From Rhabdornis inornatus (Eukaryota > Chordata > Aves > Passeriformes > Rhabdornithidae), in NCBI GenBank assembly GCA_013397075.1, contig VWZS01000187.1, forward strand, positions 204,703-268,702: 64,000 nucleotides of DNA, in the 5' to 3' direction. Made by a program: the position numbers and the translations under genes. A model generated the notes under the pieces. That model worked only from the letters and a program-made list of their open reading frames with translations. It was not told where the DNA came from and searched no databases. Shown here piece after piece: positions 38,901 to 52,756 of the stretch; position 1 is the stretch's first letter, and each line of letters opens with the position of its first letter.

Positions 38901-41900
38901 TTTTTTTGTAGTTGATGTACGTTTCTAAAGTGCATTAACAGGAAATCCAGAACTTTTTAGGTCAATTATATTGTCAGTATTGTCAATGCCACTGAAATGA
39001 ATACCTAAGCAGTGCATATTCTTGCTGGAACAGGGTTAGAGAAGAAATCCTGTATTCAATTACTTGGAGAACAGGAGCTGCAGGCACATTCTTAAATGCT
39101 TGCTTTGTTTCAATCTTATTTTTATTTTTAATAAGTCAAAAGGCATCCAGGAAACGTATAATTATATATGTTTTAAAATCCACAGTCTCCAATGTTTTCC
39201 TTTTTAATTTTTGTTTTTTCTTATGGCATACACTTTTTAAAACCTGTTTTTCGTAGCCAAGTGCATCACAAAACACTATGTCACAGCTTTCATAATCAAT
39301 TTTCCAAGACATGATGTGACAGGTCCACAGAGTTAACTAATATATAGGCTTAGTATAAGAATAGTAGGCAAAGGTTTTTTTAAACATCTGAGAGGTATTT
39401 GAAATAAAAATGGTGATGACATATTGATGGGATAGGAGGTTTTGCCAGGTGAGATGAATAAATGGATCAGGTGTACCCTTTGGAACATGCTATTATTCTT
39501 ATGAACAAAAATTTTAAGCAAAAAGTATTCCTGCAGATTTCCAAGCTACAATCCCAGCAGGAAACAAAAGAGGCACCTGATCTTTCCATCATTCTCAATG
39601 CTGTATTTGTGAATAATTTTTGTTTAATGTGAAATTTTAAGAGGCCATATAGAAGGCAAAGTGTTTTATGAGCGTCAAAAAATAGAAGGAGTCAGTTATG
39701 CAAAACATCACAAACTGAGAAAACCCAAACATTTGGCATCCTCCACATACAGAAAAAAAAGAAGTCTTGTAAGAAATCCAAAGAGCAAGAGGCAAGAGGC
39801 CTCTCAAAAAACTCACAATACTCTTGTGCCACCCTCCCACCTGTACCTTATGGCCTTTTATTTAGGGAGCCACATGCAGCTCAGCAGCTTCACCCACTGA
39901 CCAGCAGTATCTGCCACAACAGGGCTCTCTCTCAAGTCAGGGTCTCCATGCTTTCTACTGCAGCCCTGTGATCAACAAAGCCCTGATAAGAAGCACACTC
40001 TTTAGCTGTACAGCCACATTTCTACTCCCCCTTGACAAATGCCCCAATATCCAGACTCCCAGCTGTCATACAATTAAAAGTGCATGCACGTCACAGTCAC
40101 TTACACGATCTCGTGGTCTAGCGCCTTCTCTTATCATGTACAAATATCATTCAAAGAACAGAAAACCCTGAAGCAGAAAGGATGTTCCCCAGAAGATAAA
40201 GAGAAGATTCAGAGGCAGAGAAAGCCTGTCTAAAAGAGTAACAACAGAAAGGGCAATCAAAACTTATGAGAATGACAGTGAAAGAACTCAGCAAGTAAGA
40301 GACAGCAAGAGATAAAGACAAAGCAAAGGTGGACAAGGAAAAGGAGCACAATAAAGCTCTATTAAGATATCTTTCATATTGTCTGCTGGGGTTTACACCT
40401 TGAAGAAGGCACTTGCCACAGATGTATTTTTATGCCTTGAGAAGTTAAAACACTGCACTTGAGCAAGAATTCAGTGAGAAACTCCCAGATGCCTTCTTTT
40501 ACAACAACTGTCATGTTTACCTAGGTATCTAGGCACATTTTGGAATAGTATTCAGCTTATGTTACTAGGACTACTAGTTAAGGATTTAAAAATTTTTTTA
40601 AGTTAACCACTACAATTTTTTCCCTCTCTTTTCCAGCTTAGCTCATAGAGTGAAAGGAAAAATAGCACATGAGAAAAAAGGAATGGCCAATGTAAAATCT
40701 GTATGTATTTGGGAGGAGTTTGCAGTAATATTGCCCGGCTGGGTTATTTCTCAATAGAGAATTTTAAATGGTTCTTAATTTCATTGCATTTTTTTTCCAG
40801 ATATGATGCTGAAAATTCCTTTGGTCAAAACCTAGCAAAAATGTTCTTTTAAAGAGCTCAAACAATACCCTGTTTTCCCAAGACTTGGAAGACTGACTTA
40901 TTTTCCTCTCAGAACCATACGAAAAGTAATCACACTGAAGAAAAAAAAAATCCGCTTAATGTATTCTTGTGCATTTCCAGGACATATTTATACTCTGCAC
41001 ATGCACACACAGTGGTAATACATGGGGGGTTTGATTCTTTAAAAGCTGTAATTAATTCTTGATAGCCAGAGACTGTTTGGGGGGAGGGGGGTGGGCAAGT
41101 GCATGGAAAGGTTGGGGGTTTTGTTCAGTGACAAAAAATATTTTCCCTGTATTCTAAATCATGTTATATTTGTATTTTATCTCATTCCCTTGCAGGATAC
41201 AATACCTATTTATTTTCTAAAACATAAATACTTTTCAATACAGTAATCATTGTGAGCATAAATATATATATGTTGTGGCTTGCAACACTAATTTTAAAGT
41301 AGCCACAAAATTAATGTCAGCAGCACTGCTATTTCTGAGGTTCTGACACGTTTAGGTCAAGTTTTAATATGCGGATCTGTGAAAAACTAACACAATTCCT
41401 GGCCTTATATCTGTCTTCACTGAAAATGAATGTGTACGTATAGGTCTGTATTAATGGGACAATGATTCTAAAAATTTGCCCAAGGTGGAGTGTTCCAAAA
41501 TTTACAGATGTTCAGTCTCTGTGACCTTTCTGTGTTTCCTTTACCAAGAATTTCAGTCAGAAATGGCAGACGGTCTTTGGACATGCATAGTGATATGCTC
41601 AAACGCAGGCCAGAATACTTAAATAAGGAGTAACTTCCACCAAATACTTAGACTTTTATCTACACCAAAATCTACTATATGCAAATTTCTAATGTACACT
41701 TGGTATTACTCACTAGCCCCCATTTTCTCAATAAAAACTTCATGTTATTAGAAAAATAATCTATATCTAAGAATTTATAAGAATGATTTCCCCAACATTA
41801 TCAATTAATTTCCAAACCAGTCACAACAAGATTAAACTATATTAAGTTCACAAACAAAACTTTGCTCAAATGCCTCATTATGAATGTCAAAATTTCCATT

Positions 41901-42040
41901 TCACTCAGAATCTTAAGATGTAAGTTCAGAATTGAAAGGAGCTCTTCCCAAAGGACACTGCTTCACTTCACAGCTTCCTGTGAAAAAAAATTGTTCGGTA
42001 TCTAAGCAATCTGTGGTCCCCTGCAATATACCAAGGGAGG
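36000..42040. other. Intron sequence without recognisable elements, apart from the G-run cluster
   Basis: Read on both strands. Apart from AT-rich simple stretches (for example around 38140-38170) and the G-run cluster at 41079-41117, I see no gene, RNA, repeat family or duplication here. Confidence 0.6.
41079..41117 (+). other. G-run cluster with quadruplex potential
   Basis: G runs of 6, 6, 3 and 5 (41079-41084, 41086-41091, 41093-41095, 41113-41117) lie on the plus strand, which is the template strand for LRMDA transcription. The first three loops can be single bases if the six-G runs are split; the last loop is 17 bases. Confidence 0.5.
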
Positions 42041-42050
42041 TGATTCTTAC

Positions 42051-42114
42051 CTATGATGCAAGATAAACTCCTGCTATAGCAAGTTCTGCTGTAAATACTC
42101 ACTGCCCTCAGTTT
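42051..42114 (-). other. Candidate cryptic exon, MIR-derived, in the LRMDA intron
   Basis: On the minus strand a pyrimidine-rich tract ends in CTGTTTTTCAG (acceptor after 42115). It is followed by 64 bases starting AAACTGAGGGCAG and a donor CATCATAG|GTAAGAATC at 42051/42050. One frame is open throughout (KLRAV... to CII). Joining it to the LRMDA exon at 12383 would not keep the LRR frame, since it ends with one overhanging base where two are needed. If used, it would more likely be a poison or untranslated exon. There is no evidence of expression in the sequence itself. Confidence 0.25.
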
Positions 42115-42175
42115 CTGAAAAACAGAGATGTAGATGAACATCCTACCTCCTGGAAAGTTGCAGGTTAAAAATAAA
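42085..42175 (+). mobile_element. Probable MIR relic
   Basis: CTGCCCTCAGTTTCTGAAAA, then CAGAGATG and CATCCTACCTCCTGGAAAGT with GTTAAAAATAAAAT, parallels the MIR order GTGCCTCAGTTTCC, GGGGATRATAAT, CCTACCTCATAGGGTTGT, GGRTTAAATGA. The upstream MIR half is not clearly visible, so this call is weaker than the other three. Its antisense strand supplies the acceptor of a possible cryptic exon. Confidence 0.5.
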
Positions 42176-42199
42176 ATACACGTATATATGGTTAAAAAA

Positions 42200-45100
42200 A
42201 TTTAATACAGTGGAAAAGTAAATAAAAAATAAATCAAAAGAGCAGTATAAGACAGCATTCAACTCTTTGCCTCTTGAAAATTTAAATGAATACTCCTTGA
42301 GAGCAAACTACAAAATGCTAACCTTGAAGTGTTGAGTGGCAGAAAGAATTATGGGTTATTGTACTGTCAAAATGCCAGACAGCTGTATGTTGAGTTACCG
42401 TGTTATTTAGACAATCAGAAACTTGGAAGCTAATGTGACATATTTTTTTCAGTGTGAAAGCTCCTGACATGCGTCATGATAATTTCTAAAGGGACAAAAT
42501 GTTATATAAAAAACATAGTGCCTTTATGAAACTGCCTAACAGGTACAACACTGTTGCAAGTAGAATTCACACTGAATACTACAGATAAGTAGGATTGATT
42601 CAGGACATTACTAAAATTGCTATTACATCATTCTGTTATTCATTTTTCTATACATTTTATCACTGTCATACTTGGAGATACTCTCATGTATAGAGTCTAG
42701 AATTCCCTAGCTATTTATTTTATGTCTTTCTGCTTAAACATGTTTCTAATTTTACCACCAAAGAGTCCCTATAAACCATTATTTGAAAATTTCCTGAAGA
42801 GAAAATCGGCTATGTCACCTACTTTGAAACCGGCAAAACCCACATCCTTTGTGAACTGACATGGCTCAGAAGATTCCAGAGCTTGCATGATTCATCTCCC
42901 CCATTTCACAAGACCCAATAGTTTCTGTACCTAAGATTAGCTCAGTCTTATACACCAGAATATTAAATGTTGATATTCTATTACAAGGTTAGATTAGTCT
43001 AATATTAATGGGTTAAAGCAGCATTGGGATCATCCCTCTCAGTTCATACAATTCCTCACATTGTCTTAAACAACCTTAAGGAATTGCTTCAGCATAGACT
43101 AGACAGAAGTTAAGATTTCCTGTACATTTTAATTTGGTTCTGACACTGAAACAAGTTACTCCACCATTTCTGAAAACCCTTTTATCAATGGCAGATCTTC
43201 TTATCATTCATATGCCCTTATCCATATAACTCCATACCAAACTGCATAAGGTAGTCACCCTTCATGAAGACACCTATCAGCTGCAAATGTCTCTGTTTAA
43301 CTGAACTATTATAAAGACAGAGCTCTGAAGTCTTTTGTAGACAAATTTGCATGCTATTTTCTTATTTGTGCCCATTCTAGTATAAAGCTGTCATAATCTC
43401 TTCTTGCTCCACTCCTGAGTTTTGCCAGGTCTCATTCCACTTATCAGCACTGTTGTGTGAAGTCTTTCCTGTTCCATAAAACCCCTTTTGAAAAGCAAAA
43501 AGAAAACATTTTACAATATTGTTTAATGAAAATTCATTCTTGTAGAAGCACAGGACACGACTAAACCCTGTGTGGAGACCTTCCAAACCTCTGGAAAGAG
43601 CTCAGGACCATGATAGACAATAAGCTAGTTACAAAAAACAACAGTGAAAGGATAATAAGATGACTGGGTGTATAAGAAGAACACTGTTGAGTAAGGAAAC
43701 CATCTTTTACAGAGGTAACACTAATAAGGGTAATTAGATAAGGCTGATAAACTAAAAGAGTGTAGAGAAGACTAACAAATTTAGAACAGTATGTAGCATC
43801 TCATATCAGAACCCAAGGAAATCAATCCATTTCAACACTAGTAAAATAAATGAAAGGCATGACTTGAAAACAGCCAGTTTTACAATGAACATTGGTAGGA
43901 AAATTCAGTAATGGGGTCTGCAATCCAACAGACAGTGTACCAAGACTGGGAATACTTGGAGACTGAAGTTATCCAACCCCAGACTGGGAATAAGAAGCAG
44001 ACTCTTACCAGAACAGAGTCTGGAGGTCTCTTTACTGCTGAGGTTTTCTGGTTGTGTTTGGTTTAGCTGTTTAAACCAAGACACAAGCCATACTGTATTT
44101 TACATAAGAATCAATTCTGGAGTTAATTTTAGAATATTCTATACTCAAAGTCAAACTTTTATTACAAATGTCGTGTACATTTATTACACTATGTGACCAA
44201 ATTCAATACATCTTCATAGGCGAAAAAAGTTTTCGTAGTCTTTCCTTTTTATTTCATTTCTTCTGCATATTCATATTTTTCACACAAGGCAAAACTCAGG
44301 TACAAGTCCATAATTGGACAGTTATTTTTGAACTGTCAGATGCATGAACAGATGTCAGATGCAGTAACATTTCTTTCAAACTGATTGCATTATTTTCATC
44401 AACAATGCGTTTCATGTGCTGTTATTGCTTACATACCTATCCCAAAAATATGACCTGATAAAGGGTCATTACTGAACTAAAAATATTAGCAGCAACAAAT
44501 GTCATTAACTTTTTGCTTACCTGCACTGGTAGAGAGCTACAGAACTGAGAGTTATCCTACTTCCAGTATTTCAGAACAGTGAAAATAAGCCATTTATTTC
44601 TTTTACTTTATGGGATTTTGCCAAATTTTGATCATGTTAAATTATGCCTATTACACAGTTAATATGTGGGAAAGGGGAGTTAGCAACCTCTTATTAAAGA
44701 CCTTTGCCAATATAAAACATTCACATAGGAATTATAAACAACAAACCAACAGCCAATTTTGACAATGATCAAAAACTGAACAACATGATTATACAGATTC
44801 TAGGCCTGAAACAGGTGCTTTTCAGATCACTTATTCAGCTGGTAGGGGAATTTGATCAGAATATGCAGTACCTTGCAACCCATTGTTCTCTTTCTATATA
44901 TACACATTGAGAGAACATTTATGACAGTAATGCATTAGACATTTGTATTAGAAATATTTTTGGTCTTTTGTCATCCCACTTGAAAAGAACAAAATCTTAA
45001 GCATTTATAGTGCAAGATTAAATAACTCATTTAGCAGTGATATTCATATTTCATAGATTTTTCAGAACTACCAACATAATGTTTCACCTGATTATCTCTC

Positions 45101-48100
45101 AGTGATATAACATAATGTCACTCCAATCGCACCTGCATCCCATGACCAGCAGACAAAGTATTTTTCATGCTCATTCTCTGATTGATACCAGAACAGAGAT
45201 ATTTGCTTATTGTTCAAGTAATATTAAGAAAAATACTTTAACTCACTTTTTAATTTTAAATTAGAGATGGGAAGAAACCATTTTAATTTCTGTTCATCCG
45301 CTCCCTGGACAGAAACCCAAAATTCTCTCATACTTTAAAGCAAAGCAGAGAACAAAAAGTGGAAGCAGCAAATGGAATATGCTATATTAACAATGCCAGT
45401 ATGTTTCTCTTGTAGCAAGAGGGAAATTGTTTCTGGTATACATTGAAATGTATTTGCAATATTAAAAACTATTTAAGACAGATATTGCAGAAATGAGATC
45501 TGAACTTAACTTACTCTGCACAGCTGCTTTATTTTACAGCTTAAATCTGACTTTCAGCAAAAACAGCACCATCAAATGGATAATTTAGTGTCAAAGTGAA
45601 CCAAGTGGAGAATGCCTATTTGCTTTACTAGAATTTTGTACTCTGAATCTGAATTTACAGAAGTGAAAACTTCATGAAGACCACAATTTTATCACAAATA
45701 ATCTCATTACAGTCCAGGCCCATTCAGCAAATATAAAATAAATAAATACAAACAAAAGAAAGTAAAAATAGAAGGAAAAATGCTACATGTTGATTTCAGT
45801 GCCATACAAATACACTGGAGTTATATGCAGAATAACTCTGGTGACAAAACCAAGCAATTTAGAACAACGCAGAGCCAACACTGATGAAAAGAGGCCAGCT
45901 CTGCATTAAGCTTGGAAGCGTAGAGGTTTGACTTATTAAAAATATTTTCTTGCATTGGATTATTGTTAAGACAAGTCATATCAAAGAAATACATATGTTT
46001 TTAGTATTTCAAATAAAATATGAGGTGGAATTTGCACAATTTCTTTCCTTAGGTGTGTTTAATTTTAGGAAAAGACATTAAGGATGACATTTCCCATATC
46101 ACATTCAACTAAATCAAAGCAAATGAGAATGTAACAACAAAATTCTATTACTCTGATACTTTCAGAGACTAAATAGGTTATCTGGGGTATCTAAAGAACA
46201 GGAAGGCAGAAGGGAGGAAGAAGGGAAGAAAAGAGAAAGAAAGCTATAATCCACCTAGTCCTATATGTGTATTTATTCAGACAAAAATCTATCAGTTTTT
46301 AAACTGTAAAGTAAAACCAGTGTTCAATTCTTCACACTTTTTTTTTCAAATGCTGCAGCCAGATGCCCAAACTCCACAACGTCTCAGAAGGACTGCAAGA
46401 AAAATGGCAGCAGAAGTCTGAAAACTGGGGACTACATGGACTAAAGCCCATTAATCTCTTTGAACAAACAGGCAGACATCTCAATATTGAAAGCTTGCCT
46501 GGATCTTCTTTAATTCTAAACATATGCTTCTTGTCAATGAGATACAAGAAGGAAGCCTGGACCTTATCAGCATTTATACCTGGTAGGTTTGTACCTCAAG
46601 AATTACTGGATATTGGACTACCATAAAAATGGTATTGAGAGCTGAGTCTTATCTGAGTTAAAGCTAGCATTTCTGCTAAAAGACATTTCAATTATGCCAG
46701 ATCAGTTGAGGATTTTAAATGAGGAATGTCTCCTCTTCTTTCTTTTTTCCAGCTTATTAATTTTTATTTTTATTTGACAGTTAACCTAATGCTAAGATAA
46801 TACTGTGTAACTTTAATGCTTAAAATTGATATATAGCCATAGGGCACGCTTTGTGATGGATAGGCTTATATGAAGAACCATGGAATTTGATTACTATTTT
46901 TCATACTTAGCATTGATGATGAATATTTTCAACATTAACATTTCATGGAATAAAACACTACTAAAAAGGAAGTTATAAAAATAGAGAAATACTATTACCT
47001 TTAAAGCAGTCCTTTTGCATGTTCCATACAGCGTGAAAAGTTCAGCCAAATGAACAAAAGCTGTAGTGCTATTTACATTACACAGAATTGCTCCCATCAC
47101 CTCTTGATTTATAAACTCTACAACATTCATTGACTCAGCTTCACACAGCTATCTCTGTCCTTTCCCAGTTTAACATCTATTACATACACAACAACTGCTC
47201 ACTGCTTGACTTTTTTGTACAGTGTTCATATAAATAGGATGTCTTTCAAATGCACTAATGCCTCTCCCACCCAGTCCCTGCAAACCACTGAAAACATACA
47301 GTAAGTATCATTATAGATTTCCCCGGTTTTGTTCTCTTCTCTTCCACTGCTGGCCACTGCCAGAGACAAAGTATTGAGTTGTATGGACCTTTGTTTTGAA
47401 CCCAGTACTGTCATTATGTTCCATATTATAATCTTTAAAGAAAAACATGCTATCCATGCAAATCCAAGGCCAAGGCTCCATGTGCTTCCTTCAAGGAAAG
47501 CAAAAACATGGGGTTTACACAGCACAAGAGAATATAAATTCTTCCTGCACTACATCTAGGAAGCTAAAACAAAGTTAAGCCCTCAAGATCACAACCAACC
47601 CATAGAAGAGTCGCATTTCCCGGTGTTAGTTTCAGCTTTTGGGCATTCAGATTTGACATAGAAGCACTTGCACTTGCCACCTGCTCTGGCACACCATGTG
47701 AGCCCAATCCTGTGGCAGGAGCTCACTGCAGGATGCAGAGATGTATCAGCTTCCTAGAGAAAACCAGAGTCCCCGACAATGTACCCAACATACAGTTCAT
47801 TGAACCAGGTTATTTATTCTCTATCATCTACACAAATACTCTTAATCCTTTCCCTTCATACATAAAGTCCTTATTTCTAATTTATTGCTATAAATAAAAA
47901 GCTGGTAAGACAATATTTTACAGACAATTGTTCATATAGCAAGACACTTAACCTTAAGAATGAGCTTCTTGTTTCTATGCTCATTTCATTATTAAGGGGT
48001 TTACCATAAATACTGGAATTTGAATTCCACCCAAGTAATACATCAATAGATACTAAACCATTAATAATTCCTGTACTTTTTCATAAATGAGCAAAGTCCA

Positions 48101-50860
48101 ATAAATAAACGGGAGCCGTTACACGTCAGAGCAGGGTTAACAAGCATCAAGGAGATTTCAAAGACAAACTGCAGGCAGGGGCTGCCAGAAGGTAAGATTC
48201 ATAATGATGCCACGAATTCTGGGGACCCATTTTTTACTGTCCACTATGGCAAGTATCTAAAATTAAATGCTAAATAGAAATTTGTCCTGAGCTCTGACAC
48301 ACAGTAGTTTAGGTAAACAATCTCTAAAATTAAAAGCAGATTCTTGATAATAAATTCCAATGTGTATATCTTTATAACAGACAACCTTCCCTTATAAATC
48401 AAAAGTTGTTCTTTCCTCACAAAAACCGTTCCAAATTAAATCAGATGACTCACCTGAAATATTTCATCCACCTCCCCTCTTCTGTGAATACCAGTAATAA
48501 ATGCCCAGTTATTAGGGTGACAAAGGGGAAATTTAAATATTAAACAAGAATGAAAACAAGTATGATACCAAGAAAAGGAAGGCTCACCCAAGACAGGCTA
48601 TCCCGGATTTTCCATGATCTCAATGAAAAAACCTATCCAAACAACAAATTTGGAAATTTTAAAAATAAATCAGTCTTGGTGCTACCATCTGATACATGAA
48701 AATCTTTCTCATCACTCATCTAATTCCTCTCCCGTCAGAAAATAACATTTTTCTTTCTTCCTCTTTAAATACTTACTAGCTGACAACATTTCTACCTTTT
48801 GCTTTGGTCAACTGATTCAATGCAACCTACAGAATCTTCTAAATAAGCTACATGCATCACCAATCTGAGTAGACGTCCAGGACATTTTTTTTTCTCTTTT
48901 AAACTGCTGTATTTGTTTCTTCTACCTAATACATTATATGAGATAGATAAAAACTGACCTAAAGAGACAGAGTAGTGCTTTTGCATATACTGCATTTCAG
49001 TCCTCTGCTCTTGGAAAGCACCATTACTATCCTGAAAAATCAGAGTTTTACTGAAGAGAAGCAGAAGCAGTCTCTTCTCTGTTAGCACATCATGTTCACT
49101 CTCTGTCTCCTCGACCAACCGCTTGCTCCCTTCATGGTGCCCTCTGCTTCCTCCCAACTCAAAAGAGCTGGCTCTGGCCATGACTAATAAAATCAAAGTC
49201 AAACCAAATATGCTCTTGATTAAATCAGAACAGAAGAATTTTCAAGATAAAACTTTGCTAGGCCTCCCAACTTTATCCAGATACCAGGTAATACAACTGT
49301 TGTTCAGAAAATTCCTGAAATCCACATCCACTTCTGTCACTCTCAGCAGAAGTCAACGTTATGCATATTGTTAGCTGAGTCATGCAGTGATACTACTGAT
49401 CCTTGTTTGAAGAAAACTTTCTAAGAGAGAAGGGAATAAATAACTTCCATTACTAAATTAGCACATTTTAAACTTTTTCTTCTGTGCACATTCAGTTCTG
49501 AGATTGCTGAGAGACAATCTCAAGAGAAGTAGACAAATAAAATTATGATATGGATCAGAGCAACTGGTTTGGTCTCCCAATAGCAAGAAGATCTGCATGT
49601 CAGCAAGAGCGAGGGAAAAATAAGACTGAAAATCTTAGTGACCTAATGACAAAACACAAATCCCAAAGGAATTGTGCCCTGAACTACCTGGTAGGTACAG
49701 CACACTGTATCTTTGTAATACCAGTTACAAAGGTAGACTTCTGAGTAATGCTATAGTATCTGAAATATTTGCAGCCTTCCTGTCTATACTGTCTTTGTAA
49801 AGACTATGAAAATTTAAAGAAGACACAAAAGGGAAAAAATGAAATAAAAAACAGTACTCTGTGTTCTTAATTTAAAAACCACAGCTTATAAATAAAGCCG
49901 GCCAATAAAAGAGCGTGTGACAAAATCAAATGATAGCTGAAAGAATGTATTCCATCCAACCTTAGCTTAAAGTAGTTAGAGAGCTAAAACTATATTTTAT
50001 CTGGAAATTATATTCACAAGCAATGACAAATTCAACTGAACACGAAGAACAATCTTTTCTTGTGCTTCTTAACAGATAATGACTTTGAGGTCATTCCATT
50101 AGTGATCACTGCAGCTTTTAAATGAAACACATATAACCCTCATCCAATTAATGAAAGTATACTCCATTTCTTATACATGTTAATATTGAATGAATGTTTA
50201 AACATTGGTCACTCACCACTGCATGCCCTGTAAGTCATAATCAGAGCAGCACAATAACATTACTGACAAGACTGGTGGAAAGCAGGGGAAGAAGTAAGGT
50301 GCCTTAGCATCTGTAACTTTATATATACTTGCAATTATAGCATGAAATTATGCATACAGTTGGAGGAGCGTTCTTAGAGATATTTTCCCCCATGTTTAGT
50401 TACCTGACCAATACGAACTTCAGACAAAACACTGTTTCATCTCACATCTCTAGTTGCCCCAGACTTTCATTTTTTTTCTCTCTTTCTTGGTAAAAATCCC
50501 ATGGTATTATATGCATTCTTTAATTTCTTTGTTTCATTACTGATTCTTTTTTTCTGTCCTCAGCCTTTTTCAGTCTATCACTTCTCTATAAATTGAGAAA
50601 ATGCCAAAACAATATAAAAATTTTCCAAAAAATCTACGTGAGGAACCTTAAAAACCCCAGTTTCTGGACAAGAGGCATGAAATGAGACAACCTCAGCAGA
50701 GGTTGACAGGGTTGGCCTTCCCTTTAGAGCTGAAAAGGTCTAAGATCTGTAACTCAGCTGAAAATTCAGTAAAAAAACTGACGTTTTAACTTAATTTTTT
50801 ATCTTTACAGCTAGAATAGATGCTCAGAACTAGGCTCACCATAATTTTCCAAGCATTGCA
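42200..50860. other. Intron sequence without recognisable elements
   Basis: Unique AT-rich sequence apart from the purine tract at 46198-46243. The plus-strand open frame at 46363-46626 has no homology I recognise and no promoter or splice context, so it is not called. Confidence 0.6.
46198..46243 (+). repeat. Purine-rich (GGAAG) low-complexity tract
   Basis: A run of AGGAAGG, GGGAGGAAGAAGGG and AGAAAGAAAG words, almost free of pyrimidines. Confidence 0.8.
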
Positions 50861-50873
50861 ATCTGTAGAAATC

Positions 50874-50885
50874 TGACGTCACATG
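50874..50885. promoter_or_regulatory. CRE overlapping an E-box (TGACGTCACATG)
   Basis: A perfect cAMP-response element, TGACGTCA, overlaps a CACATG E-box (CATGTG on the minus strand, the M-box core bound by MITF/TFE factors). It is in a melanocyte gene's intron, which makes it noteworthy, but short motifs occur by chance. Confidence 0.3.
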
Positions 50886-52540
50886 TTGTTAACTGGCTGT
50901 GCATTAGGCCATACTGTCCTAAATCTCTTTGGCAATGAAGTATTTGTGGAACTTAACATCTCTCAAGACTGTCTCTGTAACCTTACTGAGTGTATTTTGT
51001 TGTCTTACTGACAGCAGGTGTCAAGGAAGCTCTTAGTGTCCCACTCTTCTCACTTCAGTATATGCATTTTAAAACAAATATTTTAAAACCAACTAACTTG
51101 AAATTCAGCATCTCATTTGCAGCTCTACCAGTGAAAAAGCAAGCCCAGGCATCTTGTTCCCATTGAAGTTATTTTAACTCGGATCTCCTCACTCACAAAG
51201 ATCACCACTTGAAGTTTCAGCAATATTACCACTTTTCATTATAAATACATATTACAGTGAAAACAGTGCTCAATAAAAGATGCTGCACAAAAAGCATACA
51301 AAGCTCAATTCTCAGATCTCTCATTTAAGCGACGCCTGCCGAATTAAAAGGAAGGGTTTTGTTCAGGGCAAAACCAAAATTTATGCTTCCCAACGTGGAA
51401 AAAGCAACAATGCTCTTTCTGCAGGAAAGATGCTAATGCCTTCTTTCTCTCTGCGCCCCTCAAGCAGAAATGTGTATGTCAAGACAGTGACAAATGACAG
51501 TACTTGTTAAAGCAGCAGGACCATCAGGTTCTCACCACCTCACTGCAAGGGGGATAGGCCTTGTGAAGTACGAACTTACAGGACCTACATGTCTCTCTTT
51601 TCCTTCACTCCATGACTGAAGGCTCCACTGCCAAGGCAGTTCAGTGTAGCATGGCTCTCTGACTCTTCTGGCTGCTCCACACCTGTTGCCTTAGAAACGT
51701 TTGCCTATGGAACTGGATAGAATGGTTTCAGAATAACATATGTGATGTGTGCAGCTTTACATCAAGCATGAAAATCATCTAATCAACCACTGAGAGCCTT
51801 TAAAAAAAATAATGGTAGGAATGGTAAGCATGCAGGCTCTCCTCGCCTGACACAGCGTGGGCTTGCAGAGGACTGAGCTCTTGACAGCAGCTCAACACTA
51901 ATCAATGCAGGAAACACATTAAATCGAGACACAACCATTTTCTCTACCATATTTAAGCTTTTTTCTTTCACTGTTGACCCTTTAGTAGTACATATGGAGT
52001 CTCCAAACAATTGCTTCTTATTCAAAGCACTAAAGAGATTGTATACACAAGTGAGAGCAAAGATACAAGATTTAAAATTGAAACAGAAAACACATCATAA
52101 ACCAAAAATAAACCAAATATAATCAAAGCAGGCACATTTTCCAGCATCATTGTTGTTTAATGTTAGCATATACACAAACCACTCACAGACTAAAATATTG
52201 ATAAATTTGAGAATGAGGAGTTATGAAAACTTTATATAACTAATTTACTTGTATAGAGACATGAAAAATACTGCACTGCTATAAGATTCAAGAGTTTGGT
52301 GAAATTTATTATGATAAATATATATATTTAAGTTGTCTAAGATTAAAATATTAAGATCAAAATGTATCAGCCAACTCTGTAATGATATACTTGAAAATAG
52401 CATTTTTGGAAAACGCCATTTTCCAAACAAATTCTTACTAAGAAGACAGGTGCATCCCTAGTTTTAAAAGGGATCATTACTGAAAGTCTTTTCTGTGGCA
52501 GGGTTTTTTTTTTTCCTCTTTAGGATTCATTATAGATGTT

Positions 52541-52560
52541 TCATATAGATTCATATAGAT
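52541..52560 (+). repeat. 10-base tandem duplication
   Basis: TCATATAGAT is repeated twice; a related TTATAGATG lies just upstream. Confidence 0.9.
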
Positions 52561-52720
52561 ATTTTGCAAATGACACCAAAGAAGGGAGAATTACATTGCA
52601 ACTCATATATTTATTTGGAAGGGTACAAAGAAACCTCTTCATTTTTAAAATAAACTATGGCTTCAGTACAGACAACACACTGTCTATAAACTATTTTCAA
52701 ATTTAAGGTTTAGAGAGAAA

Positions 52721-52756
52721 TACTAATCTTAATTCTTAATACTAATCTTAATTCTT
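52721..52756 (+). repeat. 19-base tandem duplication
   Basis: TACTAATCTTAATTCTTAA is followed by a second copy matching its first 17 bases. Confidence 0.93.

Noticed and set aside
44500..44600. Donor-like GTGCAG|GTAAGC on the minus strand
   Set aside because: No pyrimidine-tract acceptor pairs with it at a plausible distance.
46363..46626. 87-codon plus-strand open frame (MPKLHNVSEGLQ...)
   Set aside because: No recognised domain, no splice or promoter context, and antisense to LRMDA. This length is expected by chance.
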